Shown: positions 9,390 through 18,364, counted from the first letter of the stretch. The stretch is DNA of 64,000 nucleotides from Bacillus cabrialesii (GCF_004124315.2 NZ_CP096889.1:3021001-3085000), one strand, 5' to 3'. The notes: generated by a model not told the origin, from the letters alone. A program made the numbers and translations.

Positions 9390-9774
9390 CCTCTTGGGCT
9401 CCTTTCACATCAGCGCTGATTTCCTTTATCCATTCTTGCAGTTTTTCCAGCTCAACCCCTGCATAATGGGCATCGATGATGAGCTGTTTGAGTTGCTCTT
9501 TAATCATCGTCATCTTCCCTTCAACCAAAGTCGTCTTTGCATTCTCCGATATATAGGTCCCTCTGCCCCGCAGCGTTTCAATAATCCCATCACGCTCAAG
9601 CTCTTTATACGCTTTGCTGACAGTGTTCGGATTCGCAATAATGATCGTCGCCAATTCTCTGACAGAAGGAAGCTTATCACCGGGCTTCATGATCCCTTTT
9701 AAACAAAGCTCTTTCATCTGCTGAATGATTTGCTCGTAAATAGGCGTGGAGCTTCTTGGATCGATTTGAATCAT
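9382..9774 (-). CDS. ytrA: YtrA, GntR-family repressor
   Basis: 130-residue transcriptional repressor of its own operon. The N-terminal GntR winged helix (about residues 10-77) includes the helix-turn-helix SVRELATIIIANPNTVSKAYKELE and the wing GIIETLRGRGTYIS. The short C-terminal tail of about 45 residues defines the YtrA subfamily, whose members usually control linked ABC transporters. A matching operator, AGTGTA-N13-TACACT, overlaps the promoter upstream of ytrG. Confidence 0.94.
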   Translation of the reverse strand: MIQIDPRSSTPIYEQIIQQMKELCLKGIMKPGDKLPSVRELATIIIANPNTVSKAYKELERDGIIETLRGRGTYISENAKTTLVEGKMTMIKEQLKQLIIDAHYAGVELEKLQEWIKEISADVKGAQEDD

Positions 9775-9806
9775 TTACTTCCCTACTTTCTATACGATCT
9801 GCCCTC

Positions 9807-9935
9807 TTATAAATAAAATGGGTCAATCACACTTTTTTGCCATTCAAAACCGATCATCACAAGGACAAGAAAAAATGAACAGGCGATGACTGATGCCGTA
9901 ATCAGCATCGGCAGGTTTCGCTTTTTATTTTTCAT
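9807..9935 (-). CDS. ytrG: YtrG, small single-pass membrane peptide heading the ytr operon
   Basis: A 42-codon frame beginning MKNKKRNLPMLITASV and ending SVIDPFYL. A basic N-terminus (KNKKR) is followed by one hydrophobic helix (about residues 9-30), so it is probably an inner-membrane peptide with its N-terminus inside. A strong AAAGGAGG ribosome site lies 6 nt before the ATG. It sits between the YtrA-controlled promoter and ytrA. A short first gene called ytrG is described for the B. subtilis operon; I assign the name by position and size. Function unknown. Confidence 0.85.
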   Translation of the reverse strand: MKNKKRNLPMLITASVIACSFFLVLVMIGFEWQKSVIDPFYL

Positions 9936-9985
9936 AGCGGCCTCCTTTTAGCTAAATAAATGACTGATCTATTGTAAGTGTCTAT

Positions 9986-10018
9986 AGTGTATTACATCAG
10001 TTAGTACACTTAATACAA
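9986..10018 (-). promoter_or_regulatory. ytrG promoter with YtrA operator
   Basis: The operator AGTGTA-N13-TACACT spans 9986-10010, the known YtrA recognition pattern. On the minus strand it overlaps a promoter with -35 TTGTAT (10013-10018), an 18-bp spacer and -10 TAATAC (9989-9994) preceded by TG. Binding there would block polymerase, as expected for a repressor released by cell-wall antibiotics. Confidence 0.85.
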
Positions 10019-10059
10019 TAAATACTTTGGCACATAAAGTCAATCCTTTTTTTACAAAA

Positions 10060-10088
10060 AAACGGACCCTTATCAAAAGGGTCCGTTT
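10060..10088 (-). terminator. Terminator after ytzC
   Basis: 12-bp perfect stem (AAACGGACCCTT and its complement) with a 5-nt loop, followed on the minus strand by a run of Ts. Confidence 0.9.
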
Positions 10089-10089
10089 C

Positions 10090-10362
10090 TTACACATCAA
10101 GAGGGTGTTGCAGGATCATATTATTTTGCAAAGCTTGAAGCTGAAGTCTCATTCTGTACAGCTGTTCTCTCTGCTGATCATTTGACGACAGCCACAGCTT
10201 ATTCAAAGCATTTACCGCATTTTCGAGCTGCATTTGAGCATCACTGTACTCCTGATCATTGTAATGCTCTTGTTTAGAAGCGATTTTAAGCTGTTCTTCA
10301 GCATAATCATATGTCTGCATACATTGCTGGAGATGTTCATCTACTGATTGTCTTGTTGCCAC
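10090..10362 (-). CDS. ytzC: YtzC, small conserved protein of unknown function
   Basis: 90-residue acidic, Gln-rich, predicted all-helical protein (MATRQSVDEHLQQCMQTY...). The GTG at 10362 is chosen because GGAGGGG precedes it by 5 nt; the upstream in-frame ATG at 10431 has no ribosome site. No recognisable catalytic motif, signal peptide or membrane segment. Heptad-like spacing of hydrophobic residues suggests a helical bundle. Stands alone with its own terminator; the name follows 168 by position. Confidence 0.85.
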   Translation of the reverse strand: MATRQSVDEHLQQCMQTYDYAEEQLKIASKQEHYNDQEYSDAQMQLENAVNALNKLWLSSNDQQREQLYRMRLQLQALQNNMILQHPLDV

Positions 10363-10523
10363 AGTAACCCCTCCTCTTGGTAATGGAAACAATCCATCAT
10401 TCATATTGTAGCCCCATCTGACTTCGTTCAATAAAGTAATTTATGGTCGATATTCATTTGTTCTCTTGTGAAATGCGTGCTACAATTTTAGGATGCAATC
10501 GTACGCAAGGAGGCACATGAATT

Positions 10524-11492
10524 GTGATACAGAACAATCCTTTTCCTTATTCAAATACGGAAAAACGCTATCATACATTGAATTATCATCTTAGAGAACA
10601 TTTCGGCCATAAGGTGTTTAAAGTGGCGCTGGACGGCGGCTTTGACTGTCCGAACCGGGACGGCACCGTTGCCCACGGCGGCTGTACATTTTGCAGCGCA
10701 GCAGGTTCCGGCGATTTTGCCGGAAACAGGGCCGATGATTTAATTACGCAATTCCATGACATCAAAAACCGCATGCACGAAAAATGGAAGGACGGCAAAT
10801 ACATCGCCTATTTTCAGGCCTTCACCAACACGCATGCGCCGGTTGAGGTGCTTCGCGAGAAATTTGAATCTGTGCTCGCGCTTGATGATGTGGTCGGCAT
10901 TTCGATCGCCACGCGTCCGGACTGTCTGCCTGACGATGTCGTTGACTATTTGGCAGAGCTGAATGAACGCACGTATTTGTGGGTTGAGCTCGGGCTTCAA
11001 ACGGTTCATGAACGGACTGCTCTTCTGATCAACCGCGCACATGATTTCAACTGCTATGTGGAAGGCGTCAATAAATTAAGAAAACACGGCATACGTGTCT
11101 GTTCGCATATTATCAACGGACTGCCGCTTGAAGACCGGGACATGATGATGGAAACCGCAAAAGCCGTCGCAGATTTGGACGTTCAGGGCATTAAAATCCA
11201 TCTGCTGCATCTATTGAAAGGCACGCCAATGGTCAAGCAATATGAAAAGGGAAAACTGGAATTCCTTTCTCAAGATGAATATGTGCAGCTCGTCTGCGAT
11301 CAGCTTGAAATCATTCCGCCGGAAATGATCGTTCACCGCATTACAGGTGACGGACCGATTGAATTGATGATCGGGCCAATGTGGAGCGTCAACAAATGGG
11401 AAGTGCTTGGCGCTATTAATAAAGAACTTGAAAATCGCGGCAGCTATCAAGGAAAGTTATTTCAGCGGCTTCAGGAGGAATCAGCTTTATGA
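10524..11492 (+). CDS. ytqA: YtqA, radical SAM protein
   Basis: 322-residue radical SAM enzyme of the TIGR01212 type (Elp3/YhcC-like). The cluster ligands are in CPNRDGTVAHGGCTFC near residues 43-58, an extended C-X12-C-X2-C arrangement. The radical SAM barrel follows, with SIATRPDCL and WVELGLQT as further conserved segments. Starts at GTG 10524 with AAGGAGG about 13 nt upstream. Its stop overlaps the ytqB start (ATGA), so YtqA and YtqB are coupled. No substrate is known to me; a nucleic-acid modification role is plausible given its partner. Confidence 0.92.
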   Translation: MIQNNPFPYSNTEKRYHTLNYHLREHFGHKVFKVALDGGFDCPNRDGTVAHGGCTFCSAAGSGDFAGNRADDLITQFHDIKNRMHEKWKDGKYIAYFQAFTNTHAPVEVLREKFESVLALDDVVGISIATRPDCLPDDVVDYLAELNERTYLWVELGLQTVHERTALLINRAHDFNCYVEGVNKLRKHGIRVCSHIINGLPLEDRDMMMETAKAVADLDVQGIKIHLLHLLKGTPMVKQYEKGKLEFLSQDEYVQLVCDQLEIIPPEMIVHRITGDGPIELMIGPMWSVNKWEVLGAINKELENRGSYQGKLFQRLQEESAL

Positions 11493-12073
11493 TTCTGAAA
11501 AAAATTCTTCCTTATAGTAAAGAACTGCTGAAAATGGCCGCGGGAGAAGGAGATATCGTCGTAGATGCAACGATGGGCAACGGACATGATACGCAGTTTT
11601 TAGCGGAGCTTGTCGGTGAAAACGGCCATGTGTACGCTTTTGATATACAAGAATCAGCCGTGGCCAATACACAGGAACGGCTCGGTGAGACTTATCAAGC
11701 GCGAGCAACATTATTTCACAAAAGCCATGACAAAATCGCTGAATCTCTTCCGCCGGAAACACACGGCAAAGTGGCGGCAGCTGTGTTTAACCTCGGCTAT
11801 CTGCCGGGCGGGGACAAATCGATTACGACGAGCGGCAATTCAACCATCAAAGCAATTGAACAGCTTCTCAGCATCATGAAAGATGAAGGCCTGATTGTGC
11901 TGGTCGTCTATCATGGCCACCCGGAAGGCAAAGCTGAGAAAAACGACGTGCTCGACTTTTGCCGGAACTTGGATCAGCAAGCAGCCCGCGTGTTAACATA
12001 CGGATTTATCAATCAGCAAAATGATCCGCCATTTATTGTCGCCATCGAAAAAAAAGCTCAAATCAGCAAATGA
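11489..12073 (+). CDS. ytqB: YtqB, SAM-dependent methyltransferase
   Basis: 194 residues, class I (Rossmann) methyltransferase of the 'putative rRNA methylase' family. SAM-binding motif I is VVDATMGNGHDTQFLA (about 22-37), motif II region VYAFDIQ, and FNLGYLPGGDK near residue 100 resembles the NPPY-type motif IV. Coupled by a 4-bp overlap with ytqA. A crystal structure of the B. subtilis protein with SAM is known; the RNA target is not settled to my knowledge. Confidence 0.92.
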   Translation: MILKKILPYSKELLKMAAGEGDIVVDATMGNGHDTQFLAELVGENGHVYAFDIQESAVANTQERLGETYQARATLFHKSHDKIAESLPPETHGKVAAAVFNLGYLPGGDKSITTSGNSTIKAIEQLLSIMKDEGLIVLVVYHGHPEGKAEKNDVLDFCRNLDQQAARVLTYGFINQQNDPPFIVAIEKKAQISK

Positions 12074-12085
12074 TTTGAGCTTTTT
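12051..12085. terminator. Bidirectional terminator between ytqB and ytpB
   Basis: 15-bp perfect stem including A/T flanks (core AGCTCAAATCA) with loop GCAAA. It serves both convergent genes and actually contains the last codons of each. Confidence 0.92.
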
Positions 12086-13166
12086 TCTTTGAGTTTTTCA
12101 TCCAGGCCATTTTTTGAAATTTCCGGTAGGCTCTGCCGTTGATATAAAAGAAAAAGGAGGTTTTTCCGCTTGCTTTGATCAGCTTCTTCGCGAGCCGGCC
12201 CATTTCCTTTTGGCCCGCCACTTTATCATCTGACAAATAAACGCCAAGCAAGCCGCGGTTGATTAAACGATGAAAGTTTTCATGCGGAATGCCTTGCAAA
12301 TGCTCGTCGGCTTTTTGGATAAAATGTTCAAGCCGCTTCATCATTTCTTCATGCGACTCATAATACGAGCAGAAATTTAAGTCCCCTTCCAGCAAATCCT
12401 CCTCTTGATCAATCAAATAATCAAGCAAAATGTGAAGACCTTGTATGTAAGGAAAATAACTATTGCGGATTTTTTCAGCGGTGTTTTCTGTGAAATCAGG
12501 CTGGAACGAATACGCAACAAGACAGAATATGCCTAACGTCGAGCCTGCACAAGCTGAAAATTCATACCACTCCATCTCGGGCAGCTCTGATTCATATTGA
12601 GTAAACCATTTCTCGAGCCGAGGAACACGCTCATGCTCAATGACGTGCTTATGCACCTGCAAATCGCAATAATAGCCGCACAGTTCAAGCAGATAAGGCT
12701 TAATCATGTCGTAGTGCTCAATTGAACCAAGGACACGCTGGCACGTTTTGACCAATTCATGCAAATATCCGCTGTCATCCTGTTCTTCTCTGAATTGATA
12801 ATAATTTTGCGGTTCTGCCCCCACTGTCAATGCGTCCCGCATTGACGCGTGGAGCATTCGAAAATCCTGCGGATCAAGCGAGGTGCTGCGGTCGCACAGA
12901 TTGTCCAGATAATCACTGATCGTTTGATACGCGATGATAAACTCGACGCATTTCTGCTTTTGGTTGCCTGACAATAAGGCCAGTATGCCGCCGCCTTCAC
13001 AGTGGAACGTTTTATCTCGAATACTCGCGGTTGCCTGTGCTTTTAATTCACTGTTATGAATTAATTCTGATTTTTGTTTCCATACGTCCAGCTCTTGATG
13101 AACGAGCGGAAAAATATCTCGATATACTTTTGCCATCAGTCCAAAAGGATGTTCCGGTACTGTCAA
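12063..13166 (-). CDS. ytpB: YtpB, tetraprenyl-beta-curcumene synthase
   Basis: 367-residue terpene synthase that cyclises heptaprenyl/tetraprenyl diphosphate to sesquarterpene precursors in Bacillus. It has no classic DDxxD motif; the acidic stretches ISDYLDNLCD (about residues 84-93) and LLDYLIDQEED (about 240-250) are candidate Mg-diphosphate ligands in this large-terpene-synthase family. The TTG at 13166 is chosen for family length and because GGGGGTG lies 5 nt upstream; the TTG at 13181 is an alternative. Follows ytpA by about 20 bp in the same direction. Confidence 0.9.
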   Translation of the reverse strand: MTVPEHPFGLMAKVYRDIFPLVHQELDVWKQKSELIHNSELKAQATASIRDKTFHCEGGGILALLSGNQKQKCVEFIIAYQTISDYLDNLCDRSTSLDPQDFRMLHASMRDALTVGAEPQNYYQFREEQDDSGYLHELVKTCQRVLGSIEHYDMIKPYLLELCGYYCDLQVHKHVIEHERVPRLEKWFTQYESELPEMEWYEFSACAGSTLGIFCLVAYSFQPDFTENTAEKIRNSYFPYIQGLHILLDYLIDQEEDLLEGDLNFCSYYESHEEMMKRLEHFIQKADEHLQGIPHENFHRLINRGLLGVYLSDDKVAGQKEMGRLAKKLIKASGKTSFFFYINGRAYRKFQKMAWMKNSKKKAQIIC

Positions 13167-13186
13167 CACATGCACCCCCAACTAGT

Positions 13187-13966
13187 TCAAATATATTGAT
13201 CAGTAAACGCTCTTGCTGCTTTAAAAACATCTTCTCTTTCGGGCTCGTTAAATATTTCATGATAAAGCCCTTCCCACTCTCTGTACGCTTTATTATGGGA
13301 AGCTACACCATTAAACCATTTGATGACCTTCGTCTTGTCAACAAGCTTGTCGTCACCGGCCTGCATTACAAGAAGAGGCACTCTTATCAACGCGTCTGTC
13401 GGCACCATCGCTGACTCAATTGTTTTTAAAAGCTCTCTGTACCATCTGACAGAAACTTTCCTGACGTATAACGGGTCATTTTGGTCGGCTTCGATAACGT
13501 CCTCATTGCGCGTCGCCATATCAATCGATAATCCCGAATCAACTTTAAGCGACGGAGCGATGACATTCAGGCCTCTTGATGCAAGGTCAAGCGCTTTATT
13601 GACTTTAATTTGCAGTCCGAGACACGGTGATGATAAAATAATTCCCGTAATGCGGGGATTTCTTTGCTGTTTAAACCATTCAATCGCGATCAGGCCGCCC
13701 ATGCTGTGACCGAGAAGAAAAACAGGCAGCTCAAAGGTTCGCGCTTTATCTATCCAAGTATCTACTTCATCAATGTATTCTTGAAATGAGCGAATATGCC
13801 CTCTGGCCCTTGTCGTTGTCCCCTGGCCCGGCAAGTCGCCCATGACAACGTGATAACCCGAGGATCTCCACATTTCAATCAGCCATTTATATCTTCCGTG
13901 ATATTCACTTGCCCCGTGGATCATCACAATCACGGCAACAGGTCTGTCTGCTTTCCAGGTCCACAT
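13187..13966 (-). CDS. ytpA: YtpA, alpha/beta hydrolase (lysophospholipase)
   Basis: 259-residue alpha/beta hydrolase needed in B. subtilis for bacilysocin, a lysophospholipid antibiotic. The nucleophile is Ser88 in GHSMGG; the acid is in QAGDDKLVD and the His in LYHEIFNE near the C-terminus. The oxyanion segment is IHGASEY. The ATG at 13966 has GAGGTGA 6 nt upstream; the GTG at 13975 is a less likely start. First gene of the ytpA-ytpB pair. Confidence 0.93.
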   Translation of the reverse strand: MWTWKADRPVAVIVMIHGASEYHGRYKWLIEMWRSSGYHVVMGDLPGQGTTTRARGHIRSFQEYIDEVDTWIDKARTFELPVFLLGHSMGGLIAIEWFKQQRNPRITGIILSSPCLGLQIKVNKALDLASRGLNVIAPSLKVDSGLSIDMATRNEDVIEADQNDPLYVRKVSVRWYRELLKTIESAMVPTDALIRVPLLVMQAGDDKLVDKTKVIKWFNGVASHNKAYREWEGLYHEIFNEPEREDVFKAARAFTDQYI

Positions 13967-14014
13967 GCTCTTCACCTCATACGAAATTTAAATAGAGAAA
14001 GAAGGATGAATACT

Positions 14015-14530
14015 ATGATCTACCCTTATAAGGAACATATGCCAGATATCCACCCAACAGCCTTTGTAGCTGATAATGCAACAATTACCGGTGATGTCGT
14101 AATCGGAGAACATTCCAGCATTTGGTTTTCCGTTGTCATAAGGGGAGATGTCGCGCCGACCAGAATCGGAAACAGAGTCAATATCCAAGATTTAAGCTGC
14201 CTCCATCAAAGCCCAAACCGGACGCTTCTCATTGAAGATGACGCCACGATAGGACATCAGGTTACACTTCATAGCGCCGTTATCCGCAAGAACGCCTTAA
14301 TAGGAATGGGCTCAATTATTCTAGACGGAGCTGAAGTAGGCGAAGGCGCCTTTATCGGTGCCGGCAGTCTAGTCCCGCCCGGAAAAACCATTCCGCCTGG
14401 CCATCTCGCCTTTGGCCGTCCTGCAAAAGTCATCCGCCCTTTGACGGAAGAAGACCGGCAAGATATGCAAAGAATACGATCTGAATATGTAGCAAAGGGC
14501 CAATATTATAAATCACTTCAGCAAACATAA
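14015..14530 (+). CDS. ytoA: YtoA, gamma-class carbonic anhydrase-like protein
   Basis: 171-residue left-handed beta-helix protein of the gamma-carbonic anhydrase/transferase superfamily. Hexapeptide repeats run from about residue 15 to 140 (for example VIGEHSSIWFSVVIRGDV). Candidate metal His residues are in LHQSP, IGHQ and LHSAV, matching the H-x-H spacing of gamma-CA enzymes. The ATG at 14015 is chosen because AAGG lies 9 nt upstream; the ATG at 14006 touches that site. The divergent gene is ytpA. Confidence 0.9.
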   Translation: MIYPYKEHMPDIHPTAFVADNATITGDVVIGEHSSIWFSVVIRGDVAPTRIGNRVNIQDLSCLHQSPNRTLLIEDDATIGHQVTLHSAVIRKNALIGMGSIILDGAEVGEGAFIGAGSLVPPGKTIPPGHLAFGRPAKVIRPLTEEDRQDMQRIRSEYVAKGQYYKSLQQT

Positions 14531-14591
14531 GACCTGTTTCGTCTTACTTTACCATTTTTTAAATTATGTTTGAAAGCAATAACCATTGTTT

Positions 14592-14626
14592 ACCCGGACG
14601 GAATGACAGTTCGGGTTATGATTTTT
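14592..14626 (+). terminator. Probable terminator after ytoA; rest of 14531-14790 empty
   Basis: 8-bp stem ACCCGGAC/GTTCGGGT (one G-U pair), 9-nt loop, followed by ATTTTT. The 260-bp interval to ytnA otherwise shows only AT-rich sequence and an imperfect repeat of AAACGT around 14634-14662; no gene is seen. Confidence 0.6.
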
Positions 14627-14763
14627 CCATAAAACGTTCACATGTAGCATGAAACGTGTGACTTTTATCTTATCATAAAACATGATCCGCAACTGAAGCA
14701 GCCTCTGTAAAAAAACACATTCCTATTCTTTCCTGCTCTCTAATTTCTATGTGTGCGTACACA

Positions 14764-14788
14764 AAAAGAGCCCGCTGGGAGCTCTTTT
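14764..14788 (-). terminator. Terminator after ytnA
   Basis: Stem AAAAGAGC/GCTCTTTT extended by CCC/GGG pairs, with a T-tract on the minus strand. Confidence 0.85.
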
Positions 14789-14790
14789 GG

Positions 14791-16182
14791 TCAGCTGATA
14801 TTTCGTTCGCTGGCAGCCGCCGCATTTTTCTTATGAAAACCTTTTCCATAATACACGGCAAGCAAGATGAGAAACCATACCGGCCCGATAATGACAGCTA
14901 CTCTTGTATCGGGACTGTACGCCATAAGAATAACGACAAATGCTAAAAATGCCAATGACACATAAGACGTAAACGGAAAGAAAGGCATTTTGTATTTTAA
15001 GTGTTTCTTCTCTTCAGGCTGCAAGCTTTTTCGGTATCGAATCTGAGAAAGCAAAATGATTGCCCACGTCCAAATCGCCCCGAACGTCGCAATGCTTGTG
15101 ACCCAAGTAAACACCTTCGCAGGCACAACATAGTTTAACAGCACTCCGACTAATAAAGCGCCCGCTGAAATAAGAACAGCTTTTCCCGGGATGCCGCCTT
15201 TTGTCAGCTGTCCATATGCTTTTGGCGCCTCTCCCTGTTCCGCTAAGTTAAACAGCATCCGCCCTGTGCTGAAAATGCCGCTGTTGCATGAAGACAGCGC
15301 GGCCGTCAAGACGACGAAGTTAATGATGCCTGCAGCCGATGGAATGCCCACTTTTTCGAATGTGAGGACAAACGGACTTCCTTGTGAGCCAATTTCCTGC
15401 CATGGATAAATAGACATAATGACAAATAAAGCACCTACATAAAAAATCAAAATGCGCCAGAATACCGTATCGATTGCTTTGGCTAACGATTTTTGCGGGT
15501 TTTTCACTTCACCGGCCGTCACCCCGATCATTTCAATCCCTAAATAGGCGAACATCACCATTTGGAGTGACAATAAAACTCCTTTTATTCCATGAGGAAA
15601 AAATCCTCCATTGTTCCACAAATTGCTGATTCCGGTTGCAATGCCTCCATTGCCGACACCTGCGATAATCATCAATAAACCGACTACAATCATTGATAAG
15701 ATTGCGACAATTTTAATCAAAGCGAACCAAAATTCCAGCTCTCCGTAAGCTTTGACAGCCAAGAAATTAACACCCGTCATAATGACAAGCGCCGATAATG
15801 CCCAAATCCAGTTTGGCACGTCCGGAAACCAGTACCCCATATAAATCCCGACAGCAGTAATTTCAGCCATACAGGTTACGACCCATAAAAACCAGTAGTT
15901 CCACCCTGTTAAATAGCCTGCAAGCGGTCCCAAATAATCACGGGCATAGCGGCTGAAGGAGCCGGCGACCGGTTTTTGAATGGCCATTTCTCCAAGCGCT
16001 CTCATAATAAAAAACATGATCATGCCGCTTATGGCGTACGCTGCCAAAATACCCGGCCCTGCTAATTGAATAGCTGATGCGGAACCAAGGAACAATCCCA
16101 CTCCTATGGCAGCTCCTAAAGACATTAAAGAAATATGCCTTTCTTCGAGTCCGCGGTGCAGCTCTTGTTTTTGATTTTGCAT
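14791..16182 (-). CDS. ytnA: YtnA, amino-acid permease (APC family)
   Basis: 463-residue, 12-helix amino-acid permease close to the AnsP/ProY/GabP group. The conserved APC segment GLEERHISLMSLGAAIGVGL lies at the N-terminus and MFAYLGIEMIGVTAGEVKNP in the middle. The ATG at 16182 has GGAGAA 7 nt upstream and gives the family length; the open frame to 16254 is not used. Lies downstream of asnB in the same orientation but behind the asnB terminator. Asparagine or proline is a guess; the substrate cannot be read from sequence. Confidence 0.9.
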   Translation of the reverse strand: MQNQKQELHRGLEERHISLMSLGAAIGVGLFLGSASAIQLAGPGILAAYAISGMIMFFIMRALGEMAIQKPVAGSFSRYARDYLGPLAGYLTGWNYWFLWVVTCMAEITAVGIYMGYWFPDVPNWIWALSALVIMTGVNFLAVKAYGELEFWFALIKIVAILSMIVVGLLMIIAGVGNGGIATGISNLWNNGGFFPHGIKGVLLSLQMVMFAYLGIEMIGVTAGEVKNPQKSLAKAIDTVFWRILIFYVGALFVIMSIYPWQEIGSQGSPFVLTFEKVGIPSAAGIINFVVLTAALSSCNSGIFSTGRMLFNLAEQGEAPKAYGQLTKGGIPGKAVLISAGALLVGVLLNYVVPAKVFTWVTSIATFGAIWTWAIILLSQIRYRKSLQPEEKKHLKYKMPFFPFTSYVSLAFLAFVVILMAYSPDTRVAVIIGPVWFLILLAVYYGKGFHKKNAAAASERNIS

Positions 16183-16280
16183 GCTTTCTTCTCCCCTAGA
16201 AAAAAATATCAATAAAACATTTTTCTGAATATTCCGTATGGATTGGGTAATCAATGATGATGGAGAAATAAAAGGATAAT

Positions 16281-16312
16281 AACAAGGCTTTCGACGAATC
16301 GAAAGCCTTGTT
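16281..16312 (-). terminator. Terminator after asnB
   Basis: 14-bp perfect stem (AACAAGGCTTTCGA and complement) with tetraloop, immediately after the asnB stop. Confidence 0.9.
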
Positions 16313-16317
16313 GTCTG

Positions 16318-18216
16318 TTACACAAAGATGACTTCTTTAGGCTGATGGCTCAGCTCCTCAGGCATATACCGTTTTTCGATATTGATGCTGTGCCAGATCA
16401 TAAAGATCAGTACAGTCCAGATTTTACGGCTGTTATCAGCCTTGTCCGCACAATGGTCTTCAAGAAGCTGAAGGACATAATCCTTGTGGATATAAGCATC
16501 CGTTTGGCTTTCCTGAATAATGTTCCGCACCCATTCGTTCATTTCGTTTTTCAGCCAATGACGGATCGGTACAGGGAAACCAAGCTTTTTGCGGTTTAAT
16601 ACGTGCTCAGGAACAATTCCTTCAGCGGCTTTGCGAAGAAGATACTTCGTCGTGCCGTTCTTCGTTTTCAGCTCATCAGGAATTTTTGAAGCAACGTCGA
16701 ATACGACTTTATCCAAGAACGGCACACGCAGTTCCAAAGAATTCGCCATCGTCATTTTATCCGCTTTTAACAAAATGTCACCGCGCATCCAAGTGTGGAT
16801 ATCGACGTACTGCATTTTGTTGATATCGCTGTACGAGCTGCTTTCTGTAAAGTAAGTCTTCGTCACATCGCGATATGAAAGGTTCGGATTATAATGCTTC
16901 AGCAGCTGCTTTTTGACAGATTCTTCAAAGATCTTCGCGTTACCGATATAACGATCTTGAAGCGGAGTACAGCCGCGCTCCAGCAAGCTCTTTCCTCTCA
17001 TACCTTCAGGCATAACGGCCGCAACGTGCAGGAGCATTTTTTTCAGGCCGGACGGAATGCGTTCAAACGGTTTAAGCGAAAGCGGCTCACGGTAAATGTT
17101 ATATCCGCCGAAGAGCTCATCCGCACCTTCACCTGATAAAGCAACCGTTACATGTTTTTTCGCTTCTTTTGCTACAAAGTACAACGGAATCGCTGCCGGA
17201 TCAGCAAGCGGATCATCAAAATGCCATACGATCTTCGGAAGCTCGTTCATGTATTCCTCAGGCGAAATGACTTTGCTGATATTTTCAATGCCAAGCGCCG
17301 CCGCAGTTTCTTTCGCTACATCGACTTCACTGAAGCCCTGCTGTTCAAACCCGACAGAGAATGTTTTTAAGCTTGGATGAAGTTCCTTCGCAACGGATAC
17401 AATAAAGGAAGAATCAATTCCGCCAGACAGGAATGAACCGACAGGAACGTCACTTCTCATATGAACGTTCACAGAGTCATAGATCGCGTCTCTGACTTCT
17501 TTCACAAGCTTATCTTCTTCAGTCTGAACCGGCTTGAAGTTCGCTTTAAAATACGTTTTGAATGTGATATCGCCGTCCGGGCGGATTGTAAACTGTGAAC
17601 CCGGCTCTACTTTTTTCACATTGATATCAAGTGTGTTTGGTTCAGGAACGAATTGGAAAGACATGTACTGCTGCAATGCCTCTTTATCTATTTCAATATC
17701 ATTCTGAGCAACCATTAAACTTTTTCTCTCTGAGGCAAAATAAACCTGATCATTGATCGTTGTGTAGTACAACGGTTTAATGCCGAATGGATCTCTTGCT
17801 CCATAAAGCACATGATCGTTTTTATTCCAAATCAGAAAGGCAAACATACCGCGCAGTTTGGACGCCGCTTCTTCTTTATAATGACGGTAAGTCGCAAGAA
17901 GAACCTCTGTGTCCGAATCCGTGTTGAATGTATACCCCTTTGCTTCAAGTTCTTCTCTCAGTTCAATATAGTTATAGATTTCTCCGTTAAAGATAATCCA
18001 ATATGTTTCATCTTCATATGATAAAGGCTGTCCGCCATTTTCTACATCAATAATGCTGAGCCGTCTGAAACCGAATCCAACGTGCTCATCATGGAAATAT
18101 CCATCACTGTCAGGACCGCGGTGAACGATCATTTGGTTCATTTGTTTGATTAGTTCTTCTTGATCAGCGGTTTGAGCTAACGGATGCTTGTTAAAAACCC
18201 CGACAAATCCACACAT
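16318..18216 (-). CDS. asnB: AsnB, glutamine-hydrolysing asparagine synthetase
   Basis: Class B asparagine synthetase, 632 residues, making Asn from Asp, ATP and Gln (and in B. subtilis linked to cell-wall meso-DAP amidation). The N-terminal glutaminase domain starts directly with Met-Cys2 (MCGFVGVF), so Cys2 becomes the N-terminal nucleophile; RLSIID and NGEIYNY follow. The ATP-pyrophosphatase domain has SGGIDSS near residue 265 and ALSGEGADELFGGY near 370. GGAGG precedes the ATG by 8 nt. A likely -10 (TATAAA) lies at 18259-18264. Confidence 0.96.
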   Translation of the reverse strand: MCGFVGVFNKHPLAQTADQEELIKQMNQMIVHRGPDSDGYFHDEHVGFGFRRLSIIDVENGGQPLSYEDETYWIIFNGEIYNYIELREELEAKGYTFNTDSDTEVLLATYRHYKEEAASKLRGMFAFLIWNKNDHVLYGARDPFGIKPLYYTTINDQVYFASERKSLMVAQNDIEIDKEALQQYMSFQFVPEPNTLDINVKKVEPGSQFTIRPDGDITFKTYFKANFKPVQTEEDKLVKEVRDAIYDSVNVHMRSDVPVGSFLSGGIDSSFIVSVAKELHPSLKTFSVGFEQQGFSEVDVAKETAAALGIENISKVISPEEYMNELPKIVWHFDDPLADPAAIPLYFVAKEAKKHVTVALSGEGADELFGGYNIYREPLSLKPFERIPSGLKKMLLHVAAVMPEGMRGKSLLERGCTPLQDRYIGNAKIFEESVKKQLLKHYNPNLSYRDVTKTYFTESSSYSDINKMQYVDIHTWMRGDILLKADKMTMANSLELRVPFLDKVVFDVASKIPDELKTKNGTTKYLLRKAAEGIVPEHVLNRKKLGFPVPIRHWLKNEMNEWVRNIIQESQTDAYIHKDYVLQLLEDHCADKADNSRKIWTVLIFMIWHSINIEKRYMPEELSHQPKEVIFV

Positions 18217-18335
18217 AGTATTGCCTCCATAATTAAAATTGTCATCATTGAACCCCTATTTATAGACGCTGTGAATAGTATTTGGTTTCACGGTTATGTA
18301 AAAAAATAAACATGAATACAACGTAAAAAAGGGAA

Positions 18336-18358
18336 AGCCGCTTAACCAGTAAGCGGCT
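18336..18358 (-). terminator. Terminator after metK
   Basis: 9-bp stem AGCCGCTTA/TAAGCGGCT, loop of 5 nt, followed on the minus strand by CCC and a T-tract. Confidence 0.88.
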
Positions 18359-18364
18359 ATAAAA

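Noticed and set aside
13796..14014. Long N-terminal extension of ytoA
   Set aside because: It lies antisense inside ytpA; the good ribosome site and family length support ATG 14015.
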